Assembly: GCF_001428045.1 (NCBI RefSeq)
Contig: NZ_LMSD01000041.1
Location: 127,847 to 191,846, forward strand
Length of the DNA: 64,000 nucleotides
Origin: Paenibacillus sp. Soil750
GTDB lineage: Bacteria; Bacillota; Bacilli; Paenibacillales; NBRC-103111
Direction of reading: 5' to 3'
The position numbers and the translations under genes are program-made. The notes beneath the pieces were generated by a model. It did not search any database and had not been told where the DNA came from. It saw only the letters and a program-made list of their open reading frames with translations. This document shows, piece after piece, positions 41,168 to 50,386 of the stretch. Each line of letters opens with the position of its first letter. Positions within the stretch are counted from its first letter, which is position 1.

Positions 41168-42904
41168 ATGATTCGTCGCTTAAAAGGGAGAAACTTGATT
41201 TCCAGCGTCAGTACGAAGCTCTTCATTCTTACCTTTATGTCCGTTATTGTTCTATTCCTGATTATTGGAATTTTCGGTTACCAACGATTGTTTGAGCCCA
41301 TAAAGCAGAATAATGAGAAAGCACTTCAAAGTTCTGTTGTCCAAGTGGAGAACTATATTAAGACGTTGATGAATAACATCCAGAGTCAGTTGATTTTCTT
41401 ATCCACTCCTGCTTTGTATGAAGTAGGTGAGCCGGATTTCACGAACCTTATTGAAACCATTTTATCGTACCAAATGGATCTGGTTCATAGTATTTATGTG
41501 ATTGAAGAGAATAAGGTACGAGTTAGCGCTCCTTTTGGCTATCAATTTTATATCGATGCGCCAAGTATTGCCGAAATCAAATATCAGACGAATACGACGG
41601 GTTTCTGGTGGAGTGCACCGCATTTAATTAATGATCATTATGTCATTACCGTGTCTAAGCGCATTGATAGCGGTCGTTTCGTTGCGATGGATATTAACCT
41701 AGGTGCGTTGATCGGACCCAAAATGCTACAAGCCGAGCAAGGTACGGAACGACGCATTTATATATTTACTAGTGATGGGGAATTTCTCTCTACGAATACG
41801 AATCTGGTCTATCCCAAAGTGTATGTGAATCATTTGGAAATGAAGGATGCGCTGCAGAAGATTACGCAATCCGCTAGGAATTCATTCGACACAGTGAAGA
41901 CTTCCACTGGGAACTATATGGTGCTAAGCTCGAATCAGAATCAATGGGATTGGTACGTATTCTCGGTTATCGAGGAGTCTCAAGCCTATCCTTTAATTAA
42001 TTCGTTGAAGCAGCAGTTTGTATTCGTGGTATTCATCGCGATTATCCTTGCGTTTATTCTATCTGTATGGATTACGAGCTATATCCGGAAACCAGTGACG
42101 GCGATTACACGGCAATTAAAAGCTGCTGCGCGTGGTGAGCTGGAAGCTCGGATTACACTGAATCGTAACGATGAGTTTATGCATATTGGTAATAGCTTTA
42201 ATGGCATGATGGACAATATTCAAACGTTATTCAATGAATTACGCGTCTCTGAGGAGAAGAAACGACATCATGAACTCAAGGTACTGCAGTCGCAAATTCA
42301 TCCTCATTTCCTGAATAATACGCTCAATGCAATCTATTGCTTAGGTGAGATGGGACAAACACAGGAAATGTGCGAGATGATCCGCTCATTGATGGGCTTG
42401 CTGCAATATTCTACAGATAAAGTAGGAGATGTTGTAACGGTCGAGGATGAATTACAACAATTGGACAATTATGTGCAAATCATGAACCTCAGGTATGGGG
42501 AAGTTTTTGAGGTGGATATTGCCGTCCCTGAGATTTACAACATGACACAGATCCCGAAGCTAACGCTAATTACGTTGGTGGAGAACAGTATTTTCTACGG
42601 ACTCAGTAAAGAAGGGGTCAATCATATTATTGTTTGTGGCAAAGAGCATGAGGGAGCTGGTGTAGTGCTGGAGGTCTCCGATACAGGTCCGGGGATTGCG
42701 CCGGATAAGCTTAAGCTGCTGTTAGAGGATACAGGTGCTGCCAATGCAAATAAAGGGTTAAACAATTTGGGCATGCGGAATGTCCAAGAGCGATTGCGGA
42801 TGACATTCGGATATCCGTATGGGCTGCATTTTCATAACGAGCCGGATGAGGGATTAACGGTGACGATACAGCTACCGGCTGGAGAGTCGAAGGAGCACGG
42901 ATAA
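41168..42904 (+). CDS. YesM-like sensor histidine kinase
   Basis: 578 residues: membrane segment (about 18-38), extracytoplasmic sensor (about 40-280), second segment (about 282-303, FVFVVFIAIILAFILSVWIT), HAMP (RKPVTAITRQLKAAARGELE onward), phospho-His in QSQIHPHFLNNTLNAIY (about 373-389) and an ATPase domain with DTGPGIAP and GLNNLGMRNVQERL. This is the LytS/YesM family (PF06580). It should phosphorylate the response regulator immediately downstream. Its signal is probably the sugar or binding protein of importer 2. Confidence 0.92.
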   Translation: MIRRLKGRNLISSVSTKLFILTFMSVIVLFLIIGIFGYQRLFEPIKQNNEKALQSSVVQVENYIKTLMNNIQSQLIFLSTPALYEVGEPDFTNLIETILSYQMDLVHSIYVIEENKVRVSAPFGYQFYIDAPSIAEIKYQTNTTGFWWSAPHLINDHYVITVSKRIDSGRFVAMDINLGALIGPKMLQAEQGTERRIYIFTSDGEFLSTNTNLVYPKVYVNHLEMKDALQKITQSARNSFDTVKTSTGNYMVLSSNQNQWDWYVFSVIEESQAYPLINSLKQQFVFVVFIAIILAFILSVWITSYIRKPVTAITRQLKAAARGELEARITLNRNDEFMHIGNSFNGMMDNIQTLFNELRVSEEKKRHHELKVLQSQIHPHFLNNTLNAIYCLGEMGQTQEMCEMIRSLMGLLQYSTDKVGDVVTVEDELQQLDNYVQIMNLRYGEVFEVDIAVPEIYNMTQIPKLTLITLVENSIFYGLSKEGVNHIIVCGKEHEGAGVVLEVSDTGPGIAPDKLKLLLEDTGAANANKGLNNLGMRNVQERLRMTFGYPYGLHFHNEPDEGLTVTIQLPAGESKEHG

Positions 42905-42927
42905 CTTCAGAGGGAGAGTGGACGATC

Positions 42928-44547
42928 ATGCTGAAGATACTGATGGTGGATGATGAGAAATGGGTGAGGGAGCGATTTGCGCAGCGCATTCCTTGGTCTG
43001 ACGCAGGCTTTACGTTCATGGGAGCAGCTTCAGGTGCCAAGGAAGCTATCAGCATGATTGAGCAGGAAGTTCCTCATCTACTGCTTACGGATATTACAAT
43101 GCCCAATATGAACGGGTTGGAACTAGCAGCTTATGTGCGTAAGAGATGGCCACGCATCCGAATCGTCATTTTGACCGCTTATGGTGAATTTGAATATGCG
43201 AGGCAGGCTATTGAGTTAGGCGTGGATAATTACTTGATCAAGCTAGCACAAACGCCAGAGCAAATTCTGGATGCTTGCCGTAAGGTAGCTGAAGACCTGG
43301 AGCAAGAGATCGATATTAATTTAAAGTTGGAGATGAGGCTTAAGCTCGAGCGGGAGAAAGAGTGGGCGAAGAAGCGCCAATGGACTGAGATGCTGCTGGA
43401 GGGGGATGGAAGTATGCATCCCATATCTAGGGAGTGGCTTGCAGGTGTAGAATCAGCGAGTTACTTGGCGGGAATAACGATGGGATGGCGTGTGACAGCA
43501 AGTTCGGGGGCAAATAAGACGACTAGTGCGGAGGGAGCTTCCTCCTCGGTGGAAGAACTCGTTCAGCTTCAATGCCAACTAGGTGAACTACTTGAGGCGA
43601 AACTGGATGCACATATGATAGGTGATGGTTGTGGATTAGCTATCTTACCTATTCAACATAGCCAATTACTTCTATTAATTGGGTCTAAGCGTGATATGCC
43701 TGTCTTTCAAATAAACCAATTTGCAAGGATGGCTCAGGAGGTTGTCAGTGCTGCAGCTCCCATGCACAGCGTTGTTCATATCGGATCAGTTGAAGAGTCT
43801 GGGAAGCAATCGTGGACAGGTAAACAGCTTGCCGACCTTATACGAAAAGGAAGGGACGGGCTTGCTGCTTATTTCTATCAAAGTTCAAGTAAAGCCCCTA
43901 TTTTCTTACGGCGTCTTGATTCGGAGCAGACGAGGGAGTGGACGGCCGCTGTCGTCAAAGCTTTGCAACGCGAGAATGAGGAGGCTTTTCGGGAAGCTGT
44001 AAGCGTGATGATCACACTTGGCGTGCCACCGATCCATCCAGGGGATCTGCTCCGTCTGACGAGACAAATGCTCCAACCAGACCTTGTGCGGCTGCCAGAG
44101 TCAGTTGTCACTAGATTAAGTAGCATTGATCAGCTTACGTCGTGGAACATTTACTCTGATTGGTGGTTGGCAACCATTGACGCCATCTGTGAGTGGTGGA
44201 ATCAGCAAGCGCGTCCACAGGTAACCGCACGCAAGGAGATCCAATGGATGTGCCGTTACATCCGCGAGCATTTCCAAGAAGATTTGCAAGTGGCCGAGCT
44301 TGCGAAGCTCGTGCACATGCATCCTTCATATGCGGGGCAAGTGTTCAAACAGGAAATCGGTGAGAACTTTTTGGAATACGTGAACAGGGTACGTATGGAA
44401 AAAGCGAGCGAGATGCTCGAACGGACAACGATGAAAATATACGAAGTATCCGGCGCAGTCGGCATTTCGGACTATCGCTATTTCTGCAAATTGTTCAAGA
44501 GTCACACGGGGATTACGCCGACGCAGTACAAGAGTAAGATGGGGTGA
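42928..44547 (+). CDS. YesN-like response regulator (receiver plus AraC)
   Basis: 539 residues. The receiver domain (about 1-120) has acidic DD at 8-9, the phospho-acceptor Asp55 (LLLTDITMPNMNG) and Lys near residue 105. A long middle domain (about 130-430) with no clear motif follows, then an AraC double HTH at about 440-539, ending FKSHTGITPTQYKSKMG. It forms a pair with the kinase 24 bases upstream and probably activates the importer 2 operon. The ribosome site AGAGGGAGAG is well placed. Confidence 0.92.
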   Translation: MLKILMVDDEKWVRERFAQRIPWSDAGFTFMGAASGAKEAISMIEQEVPHLLLTDITMPNMNGLELAAYVRKRWPRIRIVILTAYGEFEYARQAIELGVDNYLIKLAQTPEQILDACRKVAEDLEQEIDINLKLEMRLKLEREKEWAKKRQWTEMLLEGDGSMHPISREWLAGVESASYLAGITMGWRVTASSGANKTTSAEGASSSVEELVQLQCQLGELLEAKLDAHMIGDGCGLAILPIQHSQLLLLIGSKRDMPVFQINQFARMAQEVVSAAAPMHSVVHIGSVEESGKQSWTGKQLADLIRKGRDGLAAYFYQSSSKAPIFLRRLDSEQTREWTAAVVKALQRENEEAFREAVSVMITLGVPPIHPGDLLRLTRQMLQPDLVRLPESVVTRLSSIDQLTSWNIYSDWWLATIDAICEWWNQQARPQVTARKEIQWMCRYIREHFQEDLQVAELAKLVHMHPSYAGQVFKQEIGENFLEYVNRVRMEKASEMLERTTMKIYEVSGAVGISDYRYFCKLFKSHTGITPTQYKSKMG

Positions 44548-44567
44548 GTGGGGAACCCACTCACCCC
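44541..44567 (+). terminator. GC-rich hairpin over the response-regulator stop
   Basis: GGGGTGAGTGGG (44541-44552) pairs perfectly with CCCACTCACCCC (44556-44567). No T run follows, so it may act as a messenger end or weak terminator. Confidence 0.55.
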
Positions 44568-44588
44568 CATTCACACATTCCACCCAGT

Positions 44589-44790
44589 AATAAATGTATT
44601 TTATGCAGCCAAATTCGCCATTTTAGTGGAAATATGAGGAATAAATGGATTTTATGTAGTTGATTTTCGTCAATAGAGTCAGATTGGTCGAATTGATAGA
44701 AATTAGCTGTATGGTTTCCAGTTAATCTGAATTTGGAGCGAATTAGTTGAAATTTAGATGTAGTTTTTCCAGTTATTTCAACTTTCGTTG
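44589..44790 (+). repeat. Degenerate intergenic array, four units of ~50 bases
   Basis: Similar AT-rich segments begin near 44589, 44640, 44690 and 44740. Units 1 and 2 share AATAAATGTATTTTATGCAG versus AATAAATGGATTTTATGTAG; units 3 and 4 share GAATT(GA/AG)T(A/T)GAAATT and TTTCCAGTTA. Only this array, a hairpin at 44987-45019 and a possible promoter at 45025 fill the 541-base gap 44548-45089; no convincing gene. Confidence 0.6.
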
Positions 44791-44986
44791 AGCACAATGG
44801 GGGAGTATTTTTGGAGCACGATGAGAGCCAACTATACTGGGAGTGTTAATGCCCAGCAGTGATATATTCGTGTTAGAGTGCACGGAAAGTTGCAGTTGGC
44901 AGTGTTTAAGCTAGGTGAGTGGGTGGAGTATGTGTAGTTGGTGAAAGTGTTTAAATAGGTAGGATGAGTTAGGCATATAAAATGAG

Positions 44987-45019
44987 ACAGTCCCTATGAT
45001 GCAAATCATTAGGGACTGT
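44987..45019 (+). terminator. Strong hairpin before the AraC-type gene at 45090
   Basis: ACAGTCCCTATGAT (44987-45000) pairs with ATCATTAGGGACTGT (45005-45019) with one bulged base and a GCAA loop. TCTTGTTG follows, weakly T-rich. It may be a terminator or a leader structure of the gene that follows. Confidence 0.5.
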
Positions 45020-45024
45020 TCTTG

Positions 45025-45040
45025 TTGAAAGCGTTATAAT
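45025..45040 (+). promoter_or_regulatory. cre-like site over a TATAAT box
   Basis: TTGAAAGCGTTATAA (45025-45039) fits cre at all but one position and overlaps TATAAT (45035-45040). No good -35 is visible, so promoter status is uncertain. Confidence 0.35.
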
Positions 45041-45089
45041 AAGGTAGATTTATTCGTACAGAGATAGATATAGATACGGGGGAACTGGC

Positions 45090-47453
45090 ATGAAACTTTG
45101 GCGAATCGTTCAGGAGAAGAAGTATTTGCTGCGCATTTTTCTATGGATTAACTGCATGATCCTGCTCATCTTACTTTCATTTTCCAGTCTTATCTACGTG
45201 AATGTTGAGAAAAATGTGTTTCAAAGCGAATACGAAGGAAGCCAGAAGCTGTTGTCCCAAATGAAGTACAATATCGATTATTTGGATACGATGATCAGCA
45301 AGCTGACCTTTTCTACCTACGGTAATAATGACGTCAAAGCGCTCATGTATTTGAATGACGAAGAGACATATGATCATATGAATACGATTAATAAACTGAA
45401 TGCGACCGTTGTTGCCAATTATCCATTCGTTCAATCGGTCTATGTCTATAACAACCATAAGAAGCTGTATTACTCCACATTTGGTGAATTGTACCATAAG
45501 GATGCTGAATTAGATAAGGTTCTCGCGGAGAATCCTCATATTACGCCTTTGAAAGCGATTGTGCGGAAAATGCAAACCGGAGGCAGCAGTGCCATGCCTA
45601 CCTACGATACTGTGCTGAGTTATGTCATGTTTGAAAATGTGGATGAAAAAGGTGTGATGGACGGTGCCATCATTCTCAATGTGAAGTTGGACTGGCTCGT
45701 CGATAATATTCGAACGATTAATCAATTTGATTCGCGGACGCCAAGTGATTTATATATTTTAGACAACAAGAATCAATTTATTGAAACCGATACCACCCAT
45801 TTGATCGCTGACAATGCCTCGGCCGTTACGATTAAGCAAGCCTTTGAAACATCGGTTTCCCAAGATCGGATGCATACGGGAGAGCCGGCTGGATTTTACG
45901 AATCCAAAGTCAATGGCGAGAAATTCATTGTCTCTTATATCTATTTGGAGAATACGGGATGGACGCTGTTGGAAGCGAAGCCGTATAAAGAAGTGTACGC
46001 GAATCTGAAGCAGCTGATGGATACGATTCTGTTCATTACGGGAGCTGTTTTTGTCGGGGCGCTGCTCTTAACGCTATCGGTTTCTCGAGGCATTTACAGG
46101 CCGGTGAGGCGGCTCATGGAACAGACATCGCTCGGTGGAGCGGGAAGAGAGGGCTTCCTGAAGCCTGGCGTGAAAGACGAGTTTTCCTATTTGACTGAGG
46201 TGTATCGTAAGTCGAGAGAACAGCTCTATGAATACAACCTCGAAAAGAACAATAATACGAGTATTATGAAGATTTACTTTTTGAAAAAGCTGATATCAGA
46301 TAGCTACAGTATGAATGCAGCTGAATTTGAGGATATATTGAGGCAGTTGAATGATGCCCTGACGAAAGATAAACCGTTCTTAATCTGTATTTTGCGTATC
46401 GATGAGTATAAAAAAATCCTAAGTCATAAAAGCTTGGCTGAAAGAGAGTTGCTGCGCTTTGCGATTGCGAATGTAACTGCGGATGCTCTATCTCAAATAG
46501 GTGTCGCCCAAATTGTAGATATGAAAGATGACTCGTTTACGATTTTATTGAACACGGCTGATGGTCAACACGAATCCGTGGAACAGGTGGAACAATCACT
46601 GCAGGAAGCGCAAAACTACATTCAAAAGCACTACCATATCACTTTTTCGGCAACGGTCAGCAATGTCATTACGGAATATACAGCGATTGCTGCCGCCTAT
46701 AATGAAACCTTAGCTAACAGCTCTTATCGGTATGTATTCGGAACGAAGTCTGTGATTACGCAAGCACGTATTGCTTCCAACATGGGGAGTGTGGATGTAG
46801 AGCAAGTGTTGGAGTTAGTGAGCAAATTTACCGATGCTGTTCCCAAAGGTAGCGCGATCAAAACAGAAGAAAGACTCCGTGACGTATTCGGTCACATTCG
46901 CAAGCTAGACTATGGCAGCATCATGCTGGTCAGTATGCAGGTGGTGCACCATTTGAAGAAGACGATTTTTGAGATGAACCGTACGAGTAAGGAGCCAATT
47001 GCTGTTCCCGCTAGGCTGATGAGTCGCGAGCTGTATGAGGAGGAAACGATTGAGCAATTCGAGGGACTTCTGTTGGAAGCGGTACGCGCCATTCATAGTG
47101 AAGGTGAGGAAAAAGGGATTCAAGGCAACCAAGTTGTCGCCGATACGATTAAAGAGATTATCGATTCCAACTATTTCGATTCCTCTCTCTCCGCTGCAAG
47201 TATTTCTGAAATGATGAGACTGCCTGCTTACAAGTTGAGCAAAATATCCAAGATTCACCTCGGGATGTCGATTCCCGAATATATTAATCAGGTGAAACTG
47301 CATAAAGCGGTGGAATGGATGGAGAACTCCAAGCTAAGCATTCAGGAGATCATGCAGCGCGTAGGCGTAGAGAACGAGAGTTATTTCTATAAGCTATTCA
47401 AGGCTAAATTTGGGATGACGCCCAGGGAGTATATGGCAAAGCGCATGCGGTAA
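45090..47453 (+). CDS. Membrane-anchored AraC-type regulator (orphan)
   Basis: 787 residues with membrane segments at about 17-39 and 312-333, an extracytoplasmic sensor region between them, a long cytoplasmic middle part and a C-terminal AraC HTH at about 690-787 (AVEWMENSKLSIQEIMQRVG ... FKAKFGMTPREYMAKRMR). It has the same architecture as the gene at 4004. No importer is next to it; the nearest downstream importer is 5 kb away, beyond three unrelated units on both strands. GGGGGAAC precedes ATG 45090. Its regulated genes cannot be read from this window. Confidence 0.88.
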   Translation: MKLWRIVQEKKYLLRIFLWINCMILLILLSFSSLIYVNVEKNVFQSEYEGSQKLLSQMKYNIDYLDTMISKLTFSTYGNNDVKALMYLNDEETYDHMNTINKLNATVVANYPFVQSVYVYNNHKKLYYSTFGELYHKDAELDKVLAENPHITPLKAIVRKMQTGGSSAMPTYDTVLSYVMFENVDEKGVMDGAIILNVKLDWLVDNIRTINQFDSRTPSDLYILDNKNQFIETDTTHLIADNASAVTIKQAFETSVSQDRMHTGEPAGFYESKVNGEKFIVSYIYLENTGWTLLEAKPYKEVYANLKQLMDTILFITGAVFVGALLLTLSVSRGIYRPVRRLMEQTSLGGAGREGFLKPGVKDEFSYLTEVYRKSREQLYEYNLEKNNNTSIMKIYFLKKLISDSYSMNAAEFEDILRQLNDALTKDKPFLICILRIDEYKKILSHKSLAERELLRFAIANVTADALSQIGVAQIVDMKDDSFTILLNTADGQHESVEQVEQSLQEAQNYIQKHYHITFSATVSNVITEYTAIAAAYNETLANSSYRYVFGTKSVITQARIASNMGSVDVEQVLELVSKFTDAVPKGSAIKTEERLRDVFGHIRKLDYGSIMLVSMQVVHHLKKTIFEMNRTSKEPIAVPARLMSRELYEEETIEQFEGLLLEAVRAIHSEGEEKGIQGNQVVADTIKEIIDSNYFDSSLSAASISEMMRLPAYKLSKISKIHLGMSIPEYINQVKLHKAVEWMENSKLSIQEIMQRVGVENESYFYKLFKAKFGMTPREYMAKRMR

Positions 47454-47474
47454 TTAAATGGTGGGAAAAACGTA

Positions 47475-47514
47475 AAACGACCCGGTTGTCCATCATTGGA
47501 CTTCCGGGTCGTTT
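47475..47514 (-). terminator. Bidirectional terminator
   Basis: AAACGACCCGG (47475-47485) pairs perfectly with CCGGGTCGTTT (47504-47514), with inner GTCC/GGAC. It lies between convergent genes. Confidence 0.8.
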
Positions 47515-47526
47515 GGTTGTGGGTAT

Positions 47527-48984
47527 CTATTTAATTGTGTATGGCAGTTTAAATGTCCATAGAAGTGTTCCATTTTCAGGTGTTGTGCTGTCAATGCCGA
47601 AATCGTTATCATTCGTGATAGCAAGTGTATCACCATTGATGAGCGAAACACCTTCAATTTTCTCATAAGGGAACTTGAATGCAACTGCATCCAGTACGGT
47701 ACGCTTCGTCGTAGGCAGAATGTTATTGGCTTTCAGATCTGCAATCGTCATTTGCTCAAGCGTTTTACCTGCCGCTGTCGCACTGTCATACTTGCCAGTA
47801 ACATTGGTAGCTGTAGAAAGGTCAATGGCATAAATGCGCTTCAACTGTGCTTTATCGCCAGAGAATTTATCTCGCTCATCGATTAACAGCGTGTTCTCGT
47901 TCACGACAACCATATCGGAAATGACGATATCGCCTTGAGTAAGATCCTTAAATTGCTTCGCATCCTCTAGGACGTATACAAACTCAGCAACAGGGTTAAG
48001 CGTCGCGAGGTCAAACTTAATAATTCGAACTTGACGTGAATTGTCCATGGCTTTATCTGGATTACGAAGTGCATTCTGCATGGCCATGAACATATATTTG
48101 CCATCAGGTGTTATGCCAACAGCTTCAGCTCCACGGTTCTGGCGAAGTTTGTTGTACACTTCTGGCAGCGTCTCGCGGGATGGCACAAGCGGAGCGGACG
48201 CTTGACTTGCCCAACCTTTAGGCACAATACGCTCAATGATCGTACCATCACGCTTCACATGGACAATGGATGGACCATATTCATCGGAAATCCAGAAAGA
48301 ATCATCCTTTGGATTATAAGCTAAACCTTCGATATCAAGACCGTACGGGTCGTAAGCGAGTACTTTCTCGCCTTTGGCATCGTAAGGCTCTTCATCGCGC
48401 CCTTTAATATTTGGCAGCCCAGTAATCGTGACTTTGCCTGACACAGGGTCAGTGCCTGAGAGCTTCAAAGGGAACTTGTCTAAGATATTGATTTCACCTT
48501 TACTTACTTCGATTTTATAAATCGTTGGTACATAGTCTGGAAGTGGGAACGTACGCACTGTTTTACCGTTAATTGTAGGTTGTCCATTTGGCCCGCGATC
48601 AGCTGTTGTATAGAATACATTATCAGGGTCTCCTGGAAGGTGCGTTAAGGATGAGCCCACGCCCATTTTAATGCCTTCTGCAAGATTGGCTGCCTTTAGC
48701 TCATATTTACCAGTCAAAACAGGCTTGTCCGTCAAAGATACGCTGTTGCGAAACTCATCCCAATCCACATATTTACCCATGGCTTCTGATAGTGCGCGAA
48801 CGGGCATGTACAAACTGCCGTCCAAATTTACAGCTGGTGCTGAAGGTTTAATCACTTGTCCATTGCTCGAATAGTTTACATTTTCGGAGGTTACTCCGTT
48901 CACTTGCTGAGCAGTTACTGTTCCCGAAACAGCCACAGGAAGAGCAAGCAGTAAAGATGTTAATACGATCCATTTACGTTTCAT
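47527..48984 (-). CDS. Secreted phytase-like esterase with stalk domain
   Basis: 485 residues. A signal peptide (about 1-27, ending VSGTVTAQQ) is followed by a copper amine oxidase N-like stalk domain (about 40-90, SLYMPVRALSEAMGKYVDWD) and a large beta-propeller-like domain (about 95-485). The latter includes FYTTADRGPNGQPTINGKTV, IEGLAYNPKDDSFWISDEYG and LIDERDKF, matching the esterase-like activity of phytase family (PF13449). It could release phosphate from organic phosphates outside the cell; activity is unproven. ATG 48984 is chosen over ATG 49017, with GAGGGGAG upstream. Confidence 0.85.
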   Translation of the reverse strand: MKRKWIVLTSLLLALPVAVSGTVTAQQVNGVTSENVNYSSNGQVIKPSAPAVNLDGSLYMPVRALSEAMGKYVDWDEFRNSVSLTDKPVLTGKYELKAANLAEGIKMGVGSSLTHLPGDPDNVFYTTADRGPNGQPTINGKTVRTFPLPDYVPTIYKIEVSKGEINILDKFPLKLSGTDPVSGKVTITGLPNIKGRDEEPYDAKGEKVLAYDPYGLDIEGLAYNPKDDSFWISDEYGPSIVHVKRDGTIIERIVPKGWASQASAPLVPSRETLPEVYNKLRQNRGAEAVGITPDGKYMFMAMQNALRNPDKAMDNSRQVRIIKFDLATLNPVAEFVYVLEDAKQFKDLTQGDIVISDMVVVNENTLLIDERDKFSGDKAQLKRIYAIDLSTATNVTGKYDSATAAGKTLEQMTIADLKANNILPTTKRTVLDAVAFKFPYEKIEGVSLINGDTLAITNDNDFGIDSTTPENGTLLWTFKLPYTIK

Positions 48985-49147
48985 TAGTAGTAAATCTCCC
49001 CTCGTGGTTATCCACATTTCTCTTAACTACTTACTTATACCAAAACTATGTAAGGGGCATGTAAATGGCATATTACGGAATTGTAAATTTTCGGATCGTC
49101 CTCTAAAGTGGCCTCCACTAATCAATCTAGATGCGATTGTGATATAC

Positions 49148-49164
49148 TGTATACGATGTATACA
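49148..49164 (+). promoter_or_regulatory. Palindromic operator of the TetR gene
   Basis: TGTATACGATGTATACA is a perfect 7-3-7 inverted repeat, right after a TATACT -10-like box (49143-49148), 37 bases before the TetR start. It is a likely self-operator. Confidence 0.65.
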
Positions 49165-49200
49165 TTTTCGGAATGCAAGGATAATGGAGGAATGAACAAC

Positions 49201-49974
49201 ATGGAGATCGGTGATGAAATCATACAGAGCTTACCATCAGGTGTAGCTCTTAGCTGGGGAATTATTAAAACGTCCCGCAGAGGGCCTAAAGGTGAGCTCA
49301 GCATCAAAAAAATCGTTGACGCGGCGATTGCCATTGCTGACAGCGATGGACTTGCGGCTGTGTCGATGAGCAGGGTAGCCCAATCGTTGGGGTACACGAC
49401 GATGTCTTTGTATCGCTATATCACAAGTAAGGAAGATTTGCTCGTGCTGATGCAGGATGCGGTGTGTGACATTCCGATTCCATCAGAGGTGCCAGGTAAG
49501 CCGTGGCGTGAGGAAATGGGGGAATACGTCTGGGCTTGCGTAGATGTGTTTCGCAAACATGCGTGGTATGGCGATATGCATATTACGAGCGTTCCCCTCG
49601 GGCCAAACAATCTTCAGGTGATCGACTGGATGTTGAGAATTATGCGGGATTTTCCGCTGAACGATTTTGAGAAGATGTCATTTCTACTTCTCGTCAGCAG
49701 CTACTCTAGAGCATGCGGTCTGATTGCGCGGGATATGGATAAGGCTATCCGCGATGGTGCGAGTCCGGAAGCATTTAGTGGGGTCAATTATGGCGCAGCA
49801 CTAAAGCAATTGGTCAAGCCGGATCGTTTCCCCCATCTGCATCCCATCTTGATGGCAGGTGCTTACACGGATGAGGTGGAGAATCCGATCGGCAATGATC
49901 TGGATTTCGGACTTGAGCGGATTTTGGATGGGATTGAGCATTATTTGAAGATGAAAAGAGTGGGGCAGGAGTAA
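49201..49974 (+). CDS. TetR-family regulator
   Basis: 257 residues. The N-terminal HTH is at about 35-80 (IKKIVDAAIAIADSDGLAAV ... SQSLGYTTMSLYRYITSKED) and the C-terminal part is an all-helical ligand domain resembling TetR_C of tetracycline-repressor-like members. ATG 49201 is preferred over 49192 because AATGGAGG (to 49190) is only one base from the latter. It converges on the DrrAB-type exporter genes, and a related half-site lies before them, so it probably represses that exporter until a toxic ligand appears. Confidence 0.88.
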   Translation: MEIGDEIIQSLPSGVALSWGIIKTSRRGPKGELSIKKIVDAAIAIADSDGLAAVSMSRVAQSLGYTTMSLYRYITSKEDLLVLMQDAVCDIPIPSEVPGKPWREEMGEYVWACVDVFRKHAWYGDMHITSVPLGPNNLQVIDWMLRIMRDFPLNDFEKMSFLLLVSSYSRACGLIARDMDKAIRDGASPEAFSGVNYGAALKQLVKPDRFPHLHPILMAGAYTDEVENPIGNDLDFGLERILDGIEHYLKMKRVGQE

Positions 49975-49987
49975 TGAGCATAAAAAG

Positions 49988-50029
49988 GCTGCGCGCAAGT
50001 AGAGGGATCTACTTGCGCGCAGCTTTTTT
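49988..50029 (+). terminator. Very strong terminator
   Basis: A perfect 16-bp stem (49988-50003 GCTGCGCGCAAGTAGA with 50008-50023), loop GGGA, then six T. Confidence 0.9.
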
Positions 50030-50058
50030 ACTATATGCCATTAATGTGGCTATGAAAA

Positions 50059-50245
50059 GTGCAAAAGTGCAACCTTTTTTCTCGAGCCATTCCCTCTACC
50101 TGAAATGCGTGCAAAAAGGCAACTTTTTTTCTGGAAATCCACCTATGGGCACCTTTTCGGTGTAAAAGGATGCCTTTTTGCACTTATTTATCTATTTTGA
50201 GGTGTTTTCCCCGAAAATAAGTGCCTTTTAGCATTTTTGGCTATG
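50059..50245 (+). repeat. Second degenerate intergenic array with ~50-base period
   Basis: Related segments start near 50059, 50109, 50160 and 50210: GTGCAAAAGTGCAACC, GTGCAAAAAGGCAACT, GTGTAAAAGGATGCCT and AAATAAGTGCCTTTTAGCA. Each has a CCTTTTT-like core about 10-20 bases in. It lies in the 412-base gap 49975-50386 between convergent genes; nothing else but the terminator is seen there. Confidence 0.6.
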
Positions 50246-50386
50246 GCCGGTTGTTCCAGGGAATGAATAGCGTTATGCGATAAGGTTAAACGGGTACAGT
50301 TCGAATTTTTCTGCGATATAAAATGATGGCATAACGTTATCTACCTCAACATGCTGTATACTGGTTCCACCAATCGAAGGCTCCGC

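Noticed and set aside
44561-44797. Minus-strand 78-codon open frame over array A
   Set aside because: It follows the 50-base repeat units, has no ribosome site and its composition mirrors the repeats; treated as chance coding.
44541-50386. Arrays A and B as CRISPR
   Set aside because: Units are degenerate and directly adjacent, with no identical repeats separated by unique spacers and no cas genes.
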